A stretch of DNA of 64,000 nt from Tamaricihabitans halophyticus (GCF_004340875.1 NZ_SLXQ01000011.1:62001-126000); one strand, 5' to 3'. Shown: positions 51,959-62,429, counted from the first letter of the stretch. Translations and numbers: made by a program. Notes: generated by a model from the sequence alone, not told the origin.

Positions 51959-53602
51959 GTGGATTCAATTACAGCATTTCTGAAAAAGATTGACTCAACC
52001 GCATCGAATCTTGTTTCAGAAATGCTCAGCGATCCGTACGGAAAATACTCCCCATCCATTTATGAAACCGGGCGGGTAACCGCGGTCGCACCGGAGTTCG
52101 CCGGACAACAACTCAGATTGCAATTCCTCCTGCGGACCCAATGCGCGGACGGCAGCTGGACCGGACGACCGGGATACTGGATCCTACCTACCCTGAGCGC
52201 GACGGAAGCGCTGCTGCGCGCGATGCGAAATCCCCGGCAGGCGACGGCCGCGGGGATCCACGCCGAACACCTCGACCGCGCCGTGAGCGCCGCGCTGCGC
52301 GCGCTGCACGACCGGCTCGGCCCGACCGGCGAGGCACTACCCGATACCGTCGCGGTCGAAGCGCTCGTACCGTGGCTGGTGGATGAGGTAAACACGCAGC
52401 TCGGCGACGCGGATGACGGTGCGCTGGCCGGCCGTATCCCGGATGAACTGCGCCGACCACTGCGATACCCACCCGGGTGCATACCCGAACTGCTCGCCGA
52501 GCTTCGCGAGGCGGTGGCCCAGCGACAACCGATTCCCGACAAACTCCGGCATTCCAGCGAGATGCTGGGCACAGGCATCGCCGAGCTACCGGATTTCCAG
52601 CCGGTGACCGGTACTATTGGCTGCTCCCCCGCCGCAACCGCTACCTGGCTTGGCGAACGTCTCGAATACGAATCCGGTCATCCCTCGGCGCGCTACCTGA
52701 CCGAAGTGCAACGCCGCTATGCGGGTCTCGTGCCGGTCGCCGCGCCGCTACCTACCTTCGAACGCGCCTGGGTCAGCGCCACCATTCTGACCGCCGGCTT
52801 CGACGTCACTCCGCCAGCGCGCCTGGTCGCGGACCTTGACCAGGCGCTCGGCCAGGAAGGCGCCCCTGGCGGCGCTGGTCTGCCGCCAGATGTGGACGAC
52901 ACCGCGGCGGTGCTGCACACCCTGGCGCGCCTCGGTAGTCCGCGAGCGCCCACCGCGTTGTGGCATTACCTGGTCGATCCGCATTTCTGCTGCTATCCGA
53001 ACGAACGCACCCCGTCCACCAGCGCGAACGCGCATGTGCTGCTGGCACTCGGCGCCACGCTGCGGGTTGGCCAGGCCGCGGCGCGACGCCAGGTCGAGAT
53101 CATGCGCCGGTTGACCCAGTGGCTGTGCGCCCAGCAGCAGCTCGACGGCGCGTGGACGGACAAATGGCATGCCTCGCCCTACTACGCGACCGCGCGATGC
53201 GCGCTGAGCCTGCACGAGTACGGCGGCGCTACCGCACACCCCGCGCTGGACAAGGCCGTCTCGTGGGTACTCGCGAACCAACGTCCGGACGGCTCGTGGG
53301 GGCACTGGGAAGGCACCTACGAGGAAACGGCCTATGCCATGCAGATCCTGCGGTGTGGTCAGGCACCCAGATCAGCGACCGCCGATGAGGCGCTGGCGCG
53401 CGGCTGTGCGTTCCTGCTCGACTGGGATCCGACCGCCGAACATCCGCCGCTGTGGCACGACAAGGACCTCTATACGCCGATCAGAGTGGTGCGGATCGAA
53501 GGACTGGCCGCGCTGCGCACCGCGCTGAGCGATCCGCGCGTCACCAGGGCGCTGCGGCCACAGAGCGTGGAACGGATCGGCCAACCAATCGGCCAGCCGT
53601 AA
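51959..53602 (+). CDS. class II diterpene cyclase (CPS / halimadienyl diphosphate synthase-like)
   Basis: 547 residues from the GTG at 51959, 8 bp after GGAGG. The protonation motif DxDD of class II terpene cyclases is D311-V-D313-D314 in PPDVDDTAAVLHTLA. Repeats of the squalene/prenyl cyclase alpha-barrel are seen as QCADGSWTGRPGYW, LDGAWTDKWHASPYYATA and NQRPDGSWGHWEGTYEETAYAMQIL; the last two closely resemble Rv3377c, the halimadienyl (tuberculosinyl) diphosphate synthase. The class I DDxxD motif is absent. It should cyclise GGPP to a bicyclic diphosphate; no class I synthase, GGPP synthase or P450 is adjacent. Confidence 0.85.
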   Translation: MDSITAFLKKIDSTASNLVSEMLSDPYGKYSPSIYETGRVTAVAPEFAGQQLRLQFLLRTQCADGSWTGRPGYWILPTLSATEALLRAMRNPRQATAAGIHAEHLDRAVSAALRALHDRLGPTGEALPDTVAVEALVPWLVDEVNTQLGDADDGALAGRIPDELRRPLRYPPGCIPELLAELREAVAQRQPIPDKLRHSSEMLGTGIAELPDFQPVTGTIGCSPAATATWLGERLEYESGHPSARYLTEVQRRYAGLVPVAAPLPTFERAWVSATILTAGFDVTPPARLVADLDQALGQEGAPGGAGLPPDVDDTAAVLHTLARLGSPRAPTALWHYLVDPHFCCYPNERTPSTSANAHVLLALGATLRVGQAAARRQVEIMRRLTQWLCAQQQLDGAWTDKWHASPYYATARCALSLHEYGGATAHPALDKAVSWVLANQRPDGSWGHWEGTYEETAYAMQILRCGQAPRSATADEALARGCAFLLDWDPTAEHPPLWHDKDLYTPIRVVRIEGLAALRTALSDPRVTRALRPQSVERIGQPIGQP

Positions 53603-53611
53603 TCGCATCGG

Positions 53612-54781
53612 TCAGCGGCGTCCCGCCAGCAGCAACGCGACGGCGGTCAGGGCCATCATCCCGAACGCGGACAGCCACGCGGCGGGCACGCCCTGGGTAC
53701 TGGCGAGCACGCCAAAAATGATCGGGCCGAGCGCGCCGCCAATGAACACCCCGGTCTGGGTCACCGCGGTCGCCGTGGCGACCCGGTCCGGGAACCGCGC
53801 GGCGACCGCGAAGTTGAACACGCCCTGCCACGCCCAGCCGAAGCCAAAGCCGAGCACCAAACCAACCAGGAACAGCACCGGCTGCCCGAAGGCGAGCAAC
53901 AGGAAACCGATCGAGCCCACGATCACCATCGTGGTGACCATTCGGAGCAGGTTCGGCTTCCTGCGATCGGCGAGGGCACCGGCACCCAGCCGGCTCGCCA
54001 GGCCGGCCGCGGAACCGAGCGCGAGCATCAGGCCGGCGTTGCCCTCTTCATAACCGACCTCCACGGCGGTCAACGTCACGAACGCGCCCATCGCGTTCGC
54101 CGCGGCTGCCCCGAATCCCGCGGCGATGCTGAGCAGCGTGAGCAACACGCCCGTGGACCCACCGCTGTTCCGAACTCGCGCTTTTGGCCGGGTCCAGCGC
54201 AATCGGGGGACGCAGACGGCGCTGAGCAACGCGAGTAGCCCGGCGATCGCGAACACCCACCGCCAGCCAATCGTCAACGCGATCGCCGGCACCGCCAGTC
54301 CGGCGGAGAGCGTGGCGGCGGGAATGGCCGCCTGTTTGACGGCGAAGGCAAAACCACGCCGATCCGGCTTGACCCGCCGCATGAGCAGCTCGTTACTCGC
54401 GGGTTGGCACAGCGAATTGGTTACCCCGGCGAGGGCGATCACCCCGAGCAGCCAGCCGGCGTTCGGCACCGCGGCCAGTCCGAACAGGCACAGCGCGCTG
54501 CCCAGCGCCGCGGACCGCATCGCGATGGTCGGTCCGACCCGCTCGGTTACGGCCGCGAACGGTCGCGCCGAAACCGCGCCAGCGGCGAAGAAGATGGATG
54601 CGGCCGCGCCAAGTAGAGCCTCGGTGAGGCCGAGTTCGGCACGAAGCTGCACACCGAGGCCGCCGACCAGGAACACCGGCATGACACACACGGTGACCAG
54701 CAGGCCAACGGATAGCAGTACTCCGCCGGTACCTCGCTGGTCCCGACCGGCGTTGATCTGCTCGCTCTCCGCTAACGACAT
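53612..54781 (-). CDS. MFS transporter
   Basis: 389 residues from the ATG at 54781, twelve helices. Motif-A-like loops PFAAVTERVGP and GAGALADRRKPNLLRMV. Resembles the CynX/NimT-type or general small MFS carriers. Convergent with the diterpene cyclase (9-bp gap), so not its operon partner. Substrate unknown. Confidence 0.8.
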   Translation of the reverse strand: MSLAESEQINAGRDQRGTGGVLLSVGLLVTVCVMPVFLVGGLGVQLRAELGLTEALLGAAASIFFAAGAVSARPFAAVTERVGPTIAMRSAALGSALCLFGLAAVPNAGWLLGVIALAGVTNSLCQPASNELLMRRVKPDRRGFAFAVKQAAIPAATLSAGLAVPAIALTIGWRWVFAIAGLLALLSAVCVPRLRWTRPKARVRNSGGSTGVLLTLLSIAAGFGAAAANAMGAFVTLTAVEVGYEEGNAGLMLALGSAAGLASRLGAGALADRRKPNLLRMVTTMVIVGSIGFLLLAFGQPVLFLVGLVLGFGFGWAWQGVFNFAVAARFPDRVATATAVTQTGVFIGGALGPIIFGVLASTQGVPAAWLSAFGMMALTAVALLLAGRR

Positions 54782-54951
54782 GGCCACTTCGCAAAAGCTT
54801 AGCACTGCTATCTAACTAGTTTGGCTTGTCGTTGTGCGGTACTGACCACATGTCGCCGCGCGCCGCGGCGCGCGACTTCGGCCCGTTGGCGCCCGAACCG
54901 GCAGAGGGGTGGCCAATTCGGCCACCGGTGCGGGTGGGTTAGCGTTGCGCG

Positions 54952-57900
54952 GTGTCGTCCCCCGCAACCGGCTCATCTCCTGGGAAAAAGGTGCCTAGCT
55001 CGACAGAAGAAGATCAGGACACTGGCGCGACCAAGGCATCCGGGCCAGCCCCAGCTCGGTGGAGATCGCTCGCCGTCCTGTTGGGCCTGATCGCGGCCAT
55101 CTGCGCGATCGCGGTCCCCTTCCTGCCCGTCACGCAGGACACCGCCAAGATCGCGTGGCCGCACAATGGCGACACATCGCAGGTCAACGCTCCGTTAACG
55201 GCGTACTGGGCGCAGGATATGCAGATATCCGTGCCCTGCTCGTCCATCCAGTCGGTCGATGCGCGCCATCAGGACGGGCGCGCGATGCTGATGTCCACGG
55301 TGCCCCCGGACCGCACCGGTTTCGGGTCCGGGATGCAGCTACGAGTCGACGGTAATCTGCTCACCGTGGTCAACCGCGGCCAGCAGGTCGCGGAGCAACC
55401 ACTGCCGCCGCAGGGTTGCGATGTGCGCTACTCCTCGGACGCGCACTCGACGTCGGTCACCGCGGGCGGCGAAACCATCTTCGAGGAAGAGGGCGATATC
55501 CGCCCGCGGGTCCTCGGCATCTATTCGGATATCCAGGCCGAACGGGATCCGATTGACGGTCTGGGCGTTTCGATCACGCCGGACACCAGGTACGAATCCT
55601 CACCCACCCTCTGGAAGACCGCGATCTCGCTGATCGGTGTGCTCGCGTTGATCGGCTGCCTGATCGCGGTGAGCAAACTGGACGCGACGGGCGCCCGCCG
55701 CGCGCCCCGGCTGGTTCCACTCGGCTGGTGGCGGCTGAACCTGCGCGATGTCCTGGTCATCGGCGCACTCGGGATCTGGGTGATCATCGGCCCGGTCACC
55801 GCCGACGACGGGTACATCCTCTCGATGGCGAAGGTCCGCGAGGACGTTGGCTATCTCACCAACTACTACCGCTGGTTCGGCGTAGCCGAGGCACCGTTCG
55901 GCTGGTTTTACCACGTCTACGAGCTGATGACGCACGTCAGTTCGGCCCCACCCTGGGTTCGACTGCCCTCGTTCCTGCTCGGCGTACTCAGCTGGTTCCT
56001 GATCAGCCGCGAGGTGCTGCCTCGGCTGGGCACGGCGGTGCGCAGCAGCCGTGCCGCCGGCTGGGCCGCCGCCGCGGTGTTCCTGATCTGGTGGATGCCG
56101 TTCAACAACGGCTTGCGTCCCGAGCCGGTGGCCGCGGCTGGTTCCCTGCTCGCGCTGACCGCGGTCGAACGGGCACTGGTCACCCGCCGGCTGCTACCGC
56201 TGTGCCTCGGACTGATCGCGGCCGCATTCACCCTGGCCGCCACGCCAACCGGGATGATCGCGGTCGCACCGTTCCTCGTCTCCGCGCGGCCACTGGCACG
56301 ACTGCTGCGTAGTCGCGCGAGCGAAGGGGGCTGGCTGCAGCTACTGGCGCCGATCCTTGGCTCCGGATCCATCGTGCTGATCGTGGTGTTCGTCGACCAG
56401 ACCTTCGCCAGTGTGCTGGAAGCCACCAGGCTGCGGGGCTTGGTTGGTCCCAGCCTCGGCTGGTACGAGGAGTTCGCGCGCTATCGGCTGCTGTTCGACA
56501 GTAGCGCGGACGGCTCACTGAGCCGGCGGTTCCCGGTGCTGCTGCTGTTGTTGTGCACCGTTACCTGCCTTGCGGTACTGCTACGCCGCGGCCGGATTCC
56601 CGGTGCCGCGCTTGGCCCCACCCGTCGACTACTCGGCACCATCGCGCTGTTCTTCCTGCTGATGGCGCTGACCCCGACCAAGTGGACCCACCACTTCGGC
56701 GCGTTCGCCGCGGTTGGCGCCTCGATCGCGGCACTCACCGCACTGACCACGAGCGCGAACGTCCTGCGGTCCAAACGCAACCGGCGCGCGTTCCTCGCCG
56801 CGTTGCTCGGTATCTCCGCGCTCGCGGTGACCGGGCCCAACGCCTACTGGTTCGTGTCCAAACTGGGCGTTCCGTGGAACGATATTCCACCCGAGATTCT
56901 CGGTATCAGCATCGCGACCCTGCTGGTGCTGGCTGCCTTGGTGATGGCCGCGATCGCGTTCATCGAGAACATCAGGGCCGGTCTGCAGAACACCGACCAG
57001 TTCGTTCGCAAACCGGAACGGCCCCGCAGGGCGCTGCTGCTCGGTTCGGTGTCCCTGGTGGCGATCTGTGGCGCGGTCGCCATCGCGGAATTTGGCAGCA
57101 TGGCCAAGGCGATCCACAAGCAACGAGACAGCTACAGCCTCGGCGCGGCAAACTTCGAGCACCTCTACAAGAGCAGCTGCAACCTCGGCGACTACGTGAC
57201 AGTGGAGCGCGATCCGATCGCCAGCGTGCTCCAGCCACTGCCGCCGGAACAACAGCGCACGGTGAATCCCAATCCGGCACCACCGGACCCAGGCGTTGAG
57301 CTACCACCGCTGGAACGGACCACCGAACGGGTCCAGGTTGGTTTCCACAGCGATCCGGTTGCGCACGATGACCCGATCTCAAAGCCGCCACACGGTTCCA
57401 AGACCGAAAATGCTCCAATGTGGAGCAGTTTCCGCAACGAGCAGAGCCCGATCGGTCAGCTGCGCACCAACTGGTACGCCTTGCCGGCGGAGGCTGACGA
57501 TCAGGAGGTCGCGATCTCCGTCGCCGGTGAGGAAGACAAGGCCGTTGAGATCAGAGCCGAGTTCGGCAAGCACACCCCCAACGGCATCGAGGTGGTTCGG
57601 GAAACCACCGTGGAGATGAAGGAGTCCGAATCCAGCACCTGGGCCGATACCCGGTTCGCCGCCAGGGAGTCCGCCGAGGACGAGGTCATGCGCCTGGTCG
57701 TGGAGGACAACGACGTCACCGAAGACGGCTGGATAGCGCTGACCAGTCCACGGTTGCCGGAACTCACCACGCTCACTGAACTCGTCGGTGACGAACCGAC
57801 CTATATGGACTGGCCGGCTGGCTTCGTGTATCCCTGCGTCCAGCTGCCAACCACCCAGGACGGGATCAGCGAGATTCCGAAGTACCGCATCACGGCTTCG

Positions 57901-58158
57901 CCACTGGCTGGCGACGGGAATGTCTCCTCAGCCAAGGGCGGCGGCCCACTCGGCTGGATCGAAGAGGTCGCCAATCAGCCCGAGGTACCCAGCTACCTGG
58001 CCGGGGACCGCGACCAACCGTGGGGCCAGCTACTCAAGGTGGAGCCGTATGAGGACGGTGTCGAACCACACGTGATTCGCGAACAGGAAGTCCGACCAGG
58101 TTGGTGGTCGCCGGGGCCAGGGCCGAGCCAAGCGGACGGGAGTACTGAGCCTCGCTAA
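54952..58158 (+). CDS. arabinosyltransferase, EmbA/B/C family
   Basis: 1068 residues, the normal length of Emb GT-C glycosyltransferases that build cell-wall arabinan from decaprenylphosphoryl-arabinose. About 13 membrane helices. The catalytic loop has D285-D286 in VTADDGYILSMAKVREDVGYLTNYYRWF, followed by APFGWFYHVYELM. Residues about 700-1068 are the extracytoplasmic carbohydrate-binding C-terminal domain. GTG start at 54952. Only one copy lies here, unlike the embCAB cluster of mycobacteria. Marks an arabinogalactan-containing cell wall. Confidence 0.92.
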   Translation: MSSPATGSSPGKKVPSSTEEDQDTGATKASGPAPARWRSLAVLLGLIAAICAIAVPFLPVTQDTAKIAWPHNGDTSQVNAPLTAYWAQDMQISVPCSSIQSVDARHQDGRAMLMSTVPPDRTGFGSGMQLRVDGNLLTVVNRGQQVAEQPLPPQGCDVRYSSDAHSTSVTAGGETIFEEEGDIRPRVLGIYSDIQAERDPIDGLGVSITPDTRYESSPTLWKTAISLIGVLALIGCLIAVSKLDATGARRAPRLVPLGWWRLNLRDVLVIGALGIWVIIGPVTADDGYILSMAKVREDVGYLTNYYRWFGVAEAPFGWFYHVYELMTHVSSAPPWVRLPSFLLGVLSWFLISREVLPRLGTAVRSSRAAGWAAAAVFLIWWMPFNNGLRPEPVAAAGSLLALTAVERALVTRRLLPLCLGLIAAAFTLAATPTGMIAVAPFLVSARPLARLLRSRASEGGWLQLLAPILGSGSIVLIVVFVDQTFASVLEATRLRGLVGPSLGWYEEFARYRLLFDSSADGSLSRRFPVLLLLLCTVTCLAVLLRRGRIPGAALGPTRRLLGTIALFFLLMALTPTKWTHHFGAFAAVGASIAALTALTTSANVLRSKRNRRAFLAALLGISALAVTGPNAYWFVSKLGVPWNDIPPEILGISIATLLVLAALVMAAIAFIENIRAGLQNTDQFVRKPERPRRALLLGSVSLVAICGAVAIAEFGSMAKAIHKQRDSYSLGAANFEHLYKSSCNLGDYVTVERDPIASVLQPLPPEQQRTVNPNPAPPDPGVELPPLERTTERVQVGFHSDPVAHDDPISKPPHGSKTENAPMWSSFRNEQSPIGQLRTNWYALPAEADDQEVAISVAGEEDKAVEIRAEFGKHTPNGIEVVRETTVEMKESESSTWADTRFAARESAEDEVMRLVVEDNDVTEDGWIALTSPRLPELTTLTELVGDEPTYMDWPAGFVYPCVQLPTTQDGISEIPKYRITASPLAGDGNVSSAKGGGPLGWIEEVANQPEVPSYLAGDRDQPWGQLLKVEPYEDGVEPHVIREQEVRPGWWSPGPGPSQADGSTEPR

Positions 58159-58272
58159 TCAGCTAGGGTCAGCGCGTCAGATGTATTGAGTGGCACTTTC
58201 GGACCCAGGCGGATCCCCGTAGCTGCTTGCCGACGGCGGCACGAGGATCCATCGACGGTAGGGAGCTTTGAC

Positions 58273-58947
58273 GTGACCGATGTACGAGAGATGACCATTG
58301 GGGTGTTCGGCGGCACCGGCCCACAGGGCAAGGGTCTGGCCGTGCGGTGGGCACGAGCTGGCCTACGGGTGGTGATCGGCTCCCGGGACGCCGAGCGGGC
58401 CGGCCAGGCCGCGGCGGAGATCGCCGAATTGGCTGGTTCGGACACCGTGTCCGGCGCGCAGAACGCCGACTGCGCGCGCAGGGCGGATATCGTGCTCGTC
58501 GCGGTGCCATGGGACGGGCACGCCAAGACGCTCGAATCGTTGCGTACCGAACTCGCCGGCAAGATCGTCATTGACTGCGTGAACCCGCTGGGCTTCGACA
58601 AGCGCGGCCCGTACGCGCTTGTCGTCGATGAAGGCAGCGCCGCGCAGCAGGCGGCGGCACTGCTGCCGGAATCCCGGGTGACAGCGGCTTTCCACCACGT
58701 TTCCGCGGTGACCCTCGCGGATGTGTCCATTCCGGAAGTCGATATGGACGTACTCGTGCTCGGGGATGACCGTGCAGCCACCGATGTGGTGCGTGAACTG
58801 GCCGACGTGATCCCGGGAGTGCGGGGAATCTACGGCGGCCGACTGCGCAACGCGCACCAGGTCGAGGCGTTTACCGCGAATCTGATCGCGATCAACCGGC
58901 GCTACAAGGCACACGCCGGCCTGCGGATCACCGATATCGACAGCTGA
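58273..58947 (+). CDS. npdG: F420H2:NADP oxidoreductase (NADPH-dependent F420 reductase)
   Basis: 224 residues from the GTG at 58273 (GGGAG 7 bp upstream). N-terminal NADP-binding loop IGVFGGTGPQGKGLAVRWA with VVIGSRD, and the FNO-type middle VAVPWDGHAKTLESL and VDCVNPLGFDKRGPY. Transfers hydride between NADPH and coenzyme F420, supplying F420H2 to LLM-type enzymes such as that at 25496. Stand-alone gene followed by a perfect terminator. Confidence 0.88.
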   Translation: MTDVREMTIGVFGGTGPQGKGLAVRWARAGLRVVIGSRDAERAGQAAAEIAELAGSDTVSGAQNADCARRADIVLVAVPWDGHAKTLESLRTELAGKIVIDCVNPLGFDKRGPYALVVDEGSAAQQAAALLPESRVTAAFHHVSAVTLADVSIPEVDMDVLVLGDDRAATDVVRELADVIPGVRGIYGGRLRNAHQVEAFTANLIAINRRYKAHAGLRITDIDS

Positions 58948-58968
58948 CCCTCGCGTAGCCAGCATGGC

Positions 58969-59010
58969 AAAGAAGGTGGGGCGGCTTTTCCTGACCGCCC
59001 CACCTTCTTT
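58969..59010. terminator. perfect bidirectional intrinsic terminator
   Basis: 16-bp perfect stem (58969-58984 with 58995-59010), 10-nt loop, with AAA/TTT at the base. Lies between the convergent F420 reductase (stop 58947) and fadB (stop 59018) and suits both strands. Confidence 0.9.
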
Positions 59011-59017
59011 CGTACGG

Positions 59018-61180
59018 CTACTCGAAAATCTCGCCGCGCTCCGCCTTGGCCACCAGCGAAGCTGGCGGCGCGAACCGCTCACCGTAGTGGTCGGCCAACT
59101 CCTTGGCACGGGCGACGAAACCCGCTACCCCGCCGGCGTAGTTGTTGATGTACTGGATCACACCACCGGTCCATGCCGGGAAGCCGATGCCCATAATGGA
59201 CCCGATATTCGCGTCCTGGACCGACCGAAGCACGCCCTCGTCGAAGCACTTCACCGTCTCCAGCGCCTCCGCGAACAGCATCCGCTCCTTCATGTCCTCG
59301 AAGGGCAGCTCGGTACCCCGCGCGAAGTGCTCCGCGAGCCCTTCCCACAGACCGGCACGTTTGCCGTCCGCGTAGTTGTAGAAACCCGCTCCGGCGGATT
59401 TCCCGCCACGTTCGAACTTGTCGACCATCCGGTCGATCACCGAATCCGCCGGATGCGGTGCCCAGGTGCCACCCGCCGCCTCCACCGCGGCCTTGGTCTC
59501 CTCCCGAATCTTGCGCGGCAGGGTCAGGGTCAGCTCATCCATTAGCTGCAGTGGCGGCGCGGGATAACCTGCCTGCGAACCAGCCTGTTCCACAGAGGAC
59601 GGTGCTACGCCCTCGGCGACCATGGCAACGGCTTCGTTGATAAACGTGCCGATCACCCTGCTGGTGAAAAAGCCCCTGCTGTCATTGACCACGATGGGGG
59701 TTTTCTTGATTTGCTGCGCGACGTCGATCGCCTTGGCAAGCGTCGCCTCGCTGGTCTTCTCACCACAGATGATCTCGAGCAGCGGCATCTTGTCCACAGG
59801 GGAAAAGAAGTGCAACCCGATGAAGTCGTCCTGCCGCTTGACACCTTCGGCGAGGCCGGTGATCGGGAGCGTCGAGGTGTTCGAACCGAGTACCGCGTTC
59901 GGTGCGACGATGTCTTCGATCTCCTGGAAGACCTTGTGCTTGAGTTCCTGGCTCTCGAATACCGCTTCGATCACCAGGTCGCAGCCGGCAAGGTCGTTCG
60001 GATCGGCGGTCGGGGTGATCCTGGCAAGCGTCTCGTCGGCTTTGTCCTGGGTGAGCTTGCCGCGCGAGACCTGCTTGTCGAACAGCGCTACCGAATAGCC
60101 CTTGCCCTTGTCCGCGTTCTCCTGAGAGACATCCTTGAGCATGACCTGCATACCGCCCCGCGCGCAGACGTAGGCGATCGCGGCCCCCATCATGCCGGCC
60201 CCCAGCACCGCCACCTTGTTCGCGGTGAACGTCGGATAGCCATCCGGGCGGGAGCCACCCGAGTTGATGTGCTGCAGATCGAAGAAGAAAGCCTTGGTCA
60301 TGTTCTTCGCGACCGGACCGGTTGCCAGCTCGACGAAGTACCGCGACTCGATCACGAACGCGGTGTCCACATCGACCTGTGTTCCCTCGATCGCAGCCGC
60401 CATGATCTTGCGCGGCGCGGGCATGTTCGCGCCCTTGAGCTGCTTACGCAGGTTCGCAGGGAACGCGGGCAGATTGGCCGCAAAGCTCGGATTGCTCGGG
60501 GTGCCGCCGGGGATCTTGTACCCCTTGGTGTCCCACGGCTGGGCCGCTTCGGGGTTTGCCTTGATCCAGGCCTTGGCTGCGGGCACCAGCTCATCCACCG
60601 AGGACGTCAGCTCATTGACCAGTCCCAACTCGGCAGCCTTCGCCGGCTTGTGTCGCTGGCCCTGCAACAACACGTTCAGCAGGGCGTTCTGAATCCCCAG
60701 CAGTCGTACCGTACGCACGATCCCGCCACCGCCCGGCAGCAGACCGAGACTCACCTCGGGCAGGCCGATCTGCGAGCCGCGCACATCGGCCGCGATGCGA
60801 TAGTGACAGGACAGGGCGATCTCCAGGCCGCCACCGAGCGCGGCGCCGTTGATGGCCGCGACCACAGGCTTGCCAAGCTTTTCCAGCCGGCGCAGCTGTG
60901 CCTTGGTTTCGGTGACCTGCTTGAAGACCTCCTCGGCGTGTTCCGGCTGCACCTGGATCAGATCATTGAGGTCGCCACCGGCGAAGAACGTCTTCTTCGC
61001 GGACGTGATAACGACACCGGTGATCGAGTCGCGCTCGGCCTCGAGCCGGTCCACGGTAGCGGCCATCGCGGACCGGTACGTCTCGTTCATCGTGTTGGCC
61101 GACTGATCCGGGTCGTCCATGGTGAGTACGACGATGCCGTCCGCGTCGGACTCCCAGCGAATCATGTTCTGTTCAGTCAT
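59018..61180 (-). CDS. fadB: 3-hydroxyacyl-CoA dehydrogenase / enoyl-CoA hydratase (FadB-type)
   Basis: 720-residue multifunctional beta-oxidation protein. Residues about 1-200 are a crotonase domain (FFAGGDLNDL; INGAALGGGLEIALSCHYRI). The NAD-binding domain starts at about residue 325 with VAVLGAGMMGAAIAYVCARGG and contains FFSPVDKMPLLEII; the C-terminal dehydrogenase domain follows. Catalyses hydration of enoyl-CoA and oxidation of 3-hydroxyacyl-CoA. It starts 34 bp after the fadA stop, forming the standard actinobacterial fadA-fadB operon. Confidence 0.92.
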   Translation of the reverse strand: MTEQNMIRWESDADGIVVLTMDDPDQSANTMNETYRSAMAATVDRLEAERDSITGVVITSAKKTFFAGGDLNDLIQVQPEHAEEVFKQVTETKAQLRRLEKLGKPVVAAINGAALGGGLEIALSCHYRIAADVRGSQIGLPEVSLGLLPGGGGIVRTVRLLGIQNALLNVLLQGQRHKPAKAAELGLVNELTSSVDELVPAAKAWIKANPEAAQPWDTKGYKIPGGTPSNPSFAANLPAFPANLRKQLKGANMPAPRKIMAAAIEGTQVDVDTAFVIESRYFVELATGPVAKNMTKAFFFDLQHINSGGSRPDGYPTFTANKVAVLGAGMMGAAIAYVCARGGMQVMLKDVSQENADKGKGYSVALFDKQVSRGKLTQDKADETLARITPTADPNDLAGCDLVIEAVFESQELKHKVFQEIEDIVAPNAVLGSNTSTLPITGLAEGVKRQDDFIGLHFFSPVDKMPLLEIICGEKTSEATLAKAIDVAQQIKKTPIVVNDSRGFFTSRVIGTFINEAVAMVAEGVAPSSVEQAGSQAGYPAPPLQLMDELTLTLPRKIREETKAAVEAAGGTWAPHPADSVIDRMVDKFERGGKSAGAGFYNYADGKRAGLWEGLAEHFARGTELPFEDMKERMLFAEALETVKCFDEGVLRSVQDANIGSIMGIGFPAWTGGVIQYINNYAGGVAGFVARAKELADHYGERFAPPASLVAKAERGEIFE

Positions 61181-61214
61181 TCGGTGTCTCGATTCCCTTT
61201 CGAAGTCCGGCCGT

Positions 61215-62429
61215 TCAGACGCGCTCGATCAGGGTCGCCAGCCCCATGCCGCCGCCAATGCACAAGGTGATCACGGCGCGGTTGGCCTGCCGCCGTTCCA
61301 ACTCGTCCACCATCGTGCCCGTGATCATCGCGCCAGTAGCGCCGAGCGGATGGCCCATCGCGATGGCACCACCGTTGACGTTGAGCTTCTCGTCCGGGAT
61401 ACCCAGATCCTTCTGGTACTTCAGCACAACGGAAGCGAACGCCTCGTTCAGCTCGAACAGATCGATATCGGCCACCGAAAGCCCGGTCTTGGCGAGCAGC
61501 TTGCGAGTGGCCGGCGTCGGCCCGGTCAGCATGATCGTCGGATCGGCACCGCTGGTGGCGGTCGCCACTACACGGGCCCTCGGGGTCAGGCCGAGTTCGT
61601 TGCCGACCTGCTCGCTGCCGATCAGCAGCAGCGCGGCGCCGTCCACGATGCCCGAGGAGTTCGCGGCGGTGTGTACGTGGTTGATCGCCGCTACGGAGTG
61701 GTACTTCTGCAGGGCGACCGCGTCGAACCCGCCCATCTCGCCAATGCCCTCGAACGATGGCGAGAGCTTGCCCAACCCGGCAACCGTGGACTCCGGCCGC
61801 ATATGTTCATCGTGGTCGAGGATGGTGATGCCGTTCTGGTCCTTCACCGGGATCACGGACTTCGAGAAGTAACCGCCGGACCACGCGGCCGCGGCGCGCT
61901 CCTGCGAGCGCACGGCATAGCTGTCCACGTCCTCGCGGGAGAAGCCCTCGATCGTGGCGATCAGGTCAGCGCCGATTCCCTGCGGTACGAAGTAGGTCTC
62001 GTAGCTCGTCTCCGGGTCCATCGCCATCGCGCCGCCATCAGAGCCCATCGGCACCCTGGACATGGACTCGACGCCACCGGCGAGCAGCAGCTCGTCGAAC
62101 CCGGCACGTACCTTCTGTGCCGCGGTGTTCACCGCTTCCAGCCCCGAAGCGCAGAACCGGTTGAGCTGTACCCCGGCAACGTGGTCGGGCAGTCCGGCGG
62201 CCAGCGCGGCGATACGCGCGATCACCGAACCCTGGTCACTCACCGGCGAGACCACGCCGAGAATGACGTCCTCCAGCCGGTCGGTGTCCAGATTCGGGTG
62301 CCGCTTACGCAGTTCGTCGATCAAGCCGACCACCAGTGAGATCGGCTTCACCCCATGCAACGAGCCGGTCGCCTTGCCGCGACCGCGTGGGGTGCGGATC
62401 GCGTCGTAAATGAATGCTTCGGTACTCAC
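61215..62429 (-). CDS. fadA: acetyl-CoA acyltransferase (thiolase, FadA-type)
   Basis: 404 residues from the GTG at 62429, chosen because the family starts MSxEAFIYxAIRTPRG; an ATG at 62453 would add eight residues. Nucleophile C93 in [11 protein letters not shown], the His segment [15 protein letters not shown], and the second Cys in TLCIGGGMG. Cleaves 3-ketoacyl-CoA to acetyl-CoA in beta-oxidation with FadB. Confidence 0.9.
   Translation of the reverse strand: MSTEAFIYDAIRTPRGRGKATGSLHGVKPISLVVGLIDELRKRHPNLDTDRLEDVILGVVSPVSDQGSVIARIAALAAGLPDHVAGVQLNRFCASGLEAVNTAAQKVRAGFDELLLAGGVESMSRVPMGSDGGAMAMDPETSYETYFVPQGIGADLIATIEGFSREDVDSYAVRSQERAAAAWSGGYFSKSVIPVKDQNGITILDHDEHMRPESTVAGLGKLSPSFEGIGEMGGFDAVALQKYHSVAAINHVHTAANSSGIVDGAALLLIGSEQVGNELGLTPRARVVATATSGADPTIMLTGPTPATRKLLAKTGLSVADIDLFELNEAFASVVLKYQKDLGIPDEKLNVNGGAIAMGHPLGATGAMITGTMVDELERRQANRAVITLCIGGGMGLATLIERV

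Noticed and set aside
59711-61270. 519-codon open frame on the plus strand
   Set aside because: Antisense shadow of fadB in GC-rich DNA; residue composition (Arg/His/Asp-rich, no domain) is not protein-like.
61119-62339. 406-codon open frame on the plus strand
   Set aside because: Antisense to fadA, whose catalytic motifs are intact on the other strand.
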